Assembly (NCBI GenBank): GCA_017473265.1
Contig: JAFULQ010000005.1
Location: 1-64,000 of the forward strand
Direction of reading: 5' to 3'
DNA length: 64,000 nucleotides
DNA from: Erysipelotrichaceae bacterium
GTDB lineage: Bacteria; Bacillota_I; Bacilli_A; Erysipelotrichales; Erysipelotrichaceae
Part shown: positions 62,833 through 64,000 of the stretch, one piece after another
How positions within the stretch are numbered: the stretch's first letter is position 1
Layout: each line of letters opens with the position of its first letter
The notes under the pieces: generated by a model
What the model was told of the DNA's origin: nothing
Seen by the model: only the letters and a program-made list of their open reading frames with translations
Databases searched by the model: none
Program-made: the position numbers and the translations under genes

Positions 62833-63222
62833 ATGAATTATAATTCTAGTACTAAAAAAGATTTTAATAAAAATGAATATTTTCATGATTATTCATTTTT
62901 GGGTATAAGTTATGATTATTTAAATAGAAATTTAACAATTCATTTAAGAAATGATAACACAAATAAATGTAGAGATATTCTAATTAATAGCGTTTTATAT
63001 TTTGATATGCAGTCATGTGAGTTTTGGAATCCTGGTAGATATGTTTATCATATTTGGATTGAAGATGATTGTAGTGTGTTAGATGAATATATTACATTGT
63101 TAAATAGGGATTTATCATTTAGCTCTCATAATTTCAAGAATATTCAGGAGTATATGTGTGTCATTTTAAAACTTAATTCAGGGGATGAATTTAGAATAAT
63201 TTGCAAAGAAATAATTGTGTAA
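62833..63222 (+). CDS. Unknown small protein
   Basis: 129 residues, soluble, rich in Asn, Asp, Tyr and aromatic residues (YSFLGISYDYLNRNLTIHLR, CEFWNPGRYVYHIWIED). No family recognised. ATG 62833 with AAGGTGA upstream. The region is more AT-rich than its left neighbours. Confidence 0.6.
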   Translation: MNYNSSTKKDFNKNEYFHDYSFLGISYDYLNRNLTIHLRNDNTNKCRDILINSVLYFDMQSCEFWNPGRYVYHIWIEDDCSVLDEYITLLNRDLSFSSHNFKNIQEYMCVILKLNSGDEFRIICKEIIV

Positions 63223-63240
63223 ATCCTTAAACTGTTACTA

Positions 63241-63268
63241 TTAAGTATATTAGGCCGAATATACTTAA
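63241..63268. repeat. 11-bp palindrome
   Basis: TTAAGTATATT / AATATACTTAA with a 6-nt centre, between two hypothetical genes. No T run, so possibly an operator or weak terminator. Confidence 0.45.
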
Positions 63269-63324
63269 TTGATTAAGGTCTAGAAAGTGAAAATCCTATA
63301 AATTTAACTATAGAGATATAATAA

Positions 63325-63768
63325 ATGTTAAGTATGAAAAAAATTAATTTCATTTATAAAATAACTATTTTTATAATCTTAGTTTTATCAATGATTGTTT
63401 TGTTAAATTCTTATTCGTTTTCTGAAGAATATAGACATTATAAAAATAGAGATGAATTTGTTCTTGTTGAAGGTAACATTGTTCATATTCTTAATCAAAA
63501 TGATAATAAAAAAATAATTTTAGAAATCAATAATTTATCATACCAATTCTCTGATATATGTTTCAAAATAGTTGGGAAAAACTATGATGTTGTATTTGAA
63601 AGAAGCCTAATTGATGAATTATCGGTCAATGATAAAATTATTTTTCATACCATTCCTGGATATTTAGGTGATGGCTATGTATATCCTATTGTTTCTGTTG
63701 AAGTTAATGGTGTTAGATATCTTGATTTTGAAGAAGGATACGAAAATTTAATTCAATATTATAGATAA
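63325..63768 (+). CDS. Unknown membrane-anchored protein
   Basis: 147 residues: N-terminal membrane segment (about 8-29) and a small exported beta-rich domain (VEGNIVHILNQNDNKKIILE). Ribosome site is weak. No family recognised. Confidence 0.55.
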   Translation: MLSMKKINFIYKITIFIILVLSMIVLLNSYSFSEEYRHYKNRDEFVLVEGNIVHILNQNDNKKIILEINNLSYQFSDICFKIVGKNYDVVFERSLIDELSVNDKIIFHTIPGYLGDGYVYPIVSVEVNGVRYLDFEEGYENLIQYYR

Positions 63769-63790
63769 AATCTTGTTACAACATATAAGT

Positions 63791-63895
63791 ATGATGTATG
63801 TGGATTCTATGACTTCTAGACATGTAATGGTAGATTTAGGTATTGAACTTTATGAATTAGAACCTGAACTTAAAACTGCAGAAGGGCAGCGGTGA
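63791..63895 (+). pseudogene. Short orphan ORF, possible gene remnant
   Basis: 34 codons, MMYVDSMTSRHVMVDLGIEL continuing YELEPELKTAEGQR. It reads like the interior of a larger protein; the GIELYEL piece recalls phospholipase D-type proteins, but that is a weak resemblance. No ribosome site seen. Confidence 0.3.
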
Positions 63896-63955
63896 AAAAA
63901 TTGATAGATATATGTGATGTCATATGTATAGGAAATAACAATAAATGTATTAAAT

Positions 63956-63987
63956 AGAGTAGGTTTTAGTTTAGCTTACTCTTTTTT
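63956..63987 (+). terminator. Terminator near the right edge
   Basis: 8-bp stem AGAGTAGG / CTTACTCT (one G-U), 11-nt loop, then TTTTTT. Confidence 0.65.
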
Positions 63988-64000
63988 CATAGAAAAAGAG

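Overview
The window is AT-rich DNA with strong AGGAGG-type ribosome binding sites, sigma-A-type promoters, T-box leaders on tRNA synthetase genes, LPxxC-like lipobox lipoproteins and a GerA-family germination protein. This points to an anaerobic, fermentative, low-GC Bacillota bacterium. Gene content (FeFe hydrogenase, L-lactate dehydrogenase, butanol-type dehydrogenase, PotC-PotD fusion) would suit an Erysipelotrichaceae-like gut organism, but that placement is inference. No tRNA, rRNA, CRISPR array, insertion sequence or phage block was seen.

Layout. 0-3 kb: L-lactate dehydrogenase, an orphan SagB-type oxidoreductase and deoxyribose-phosphate aldolase. 2.8-3.5 kb: two tandem, nearly identical, previously unannotated small-peptide loci that look like type I toxin-antitoxin (TA) units. 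3.6-8.5 kb: a cation/proton antiporter, a hypoxanthine-type DNA glycosylase, and a PadR regulator driving a duplicated two-gene membrane module. 8.5-14.8 kb: glycerol kinase, CutC, a TrmA/RlmD-type rRNA methyltransferase, a serine hydrolase and a MATE pump. 14.8-21.2 kb (minus strand): a polyamine ABC operon with its XRE-cupin regulator, containing a PotC-PotD fusion and a PotA with an unusual internal insertion, then a GerA-like protein. 22.4-25.3 kb: T-box, thrS and an orphan binding lipoprotein. 25.4-33.4 kb: a ten-gene hydrogenase operon in which HndABCD-type catalytic genes surround a cassette of DRTGG, ATPase, hydrogenase-like and PHP proteins. 33.5-42.8 kb: an anion permease, an ABC/FtsX-type exporter, and housekeeping genes (radical SAM, rdgB, traX-like, trmL). 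42.8-46.5 kb: a third type I-like locus, a DUF3892 protein, a short DapF, HicAB, a RidA with a cysteine-rich tail, and a possible acetyltransferase toxin pair. 46.5-53.7 kb: alcohol dehydrogenase, small hypothetical membrane proteins and lipoproteins, and an ECF sigma/DUF4179 anti-sigma pair. 53.7-60 kb: hydrolase, membrane-anchored MurF, Ddl and two MgtE transporters. 60-62.6 kb: T-box and leuS. The right end holds two unknown genes and a gene fragment.

The main discovery candidate is the family of three small loci at about 2.85-3.13, 3.20-3.48 and 42.83-43.12 kb. Each has a hydrophobic 28-29 residue peptide gene, an overlapping upstream mini-ORF in the same relative frame, a near-identical bidirectional terminator palindrome and a convergent antisense promoter. 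Each also has one short direct repeat, present once at the toxin ribosome binding site and once at or near the start of the antisense RNA. The repeat matches within each locus and differs between loci. That is the logic of the enterococcal Fst/par antisense systems, with a peptide I do not recognise and with apparently switched specificities.
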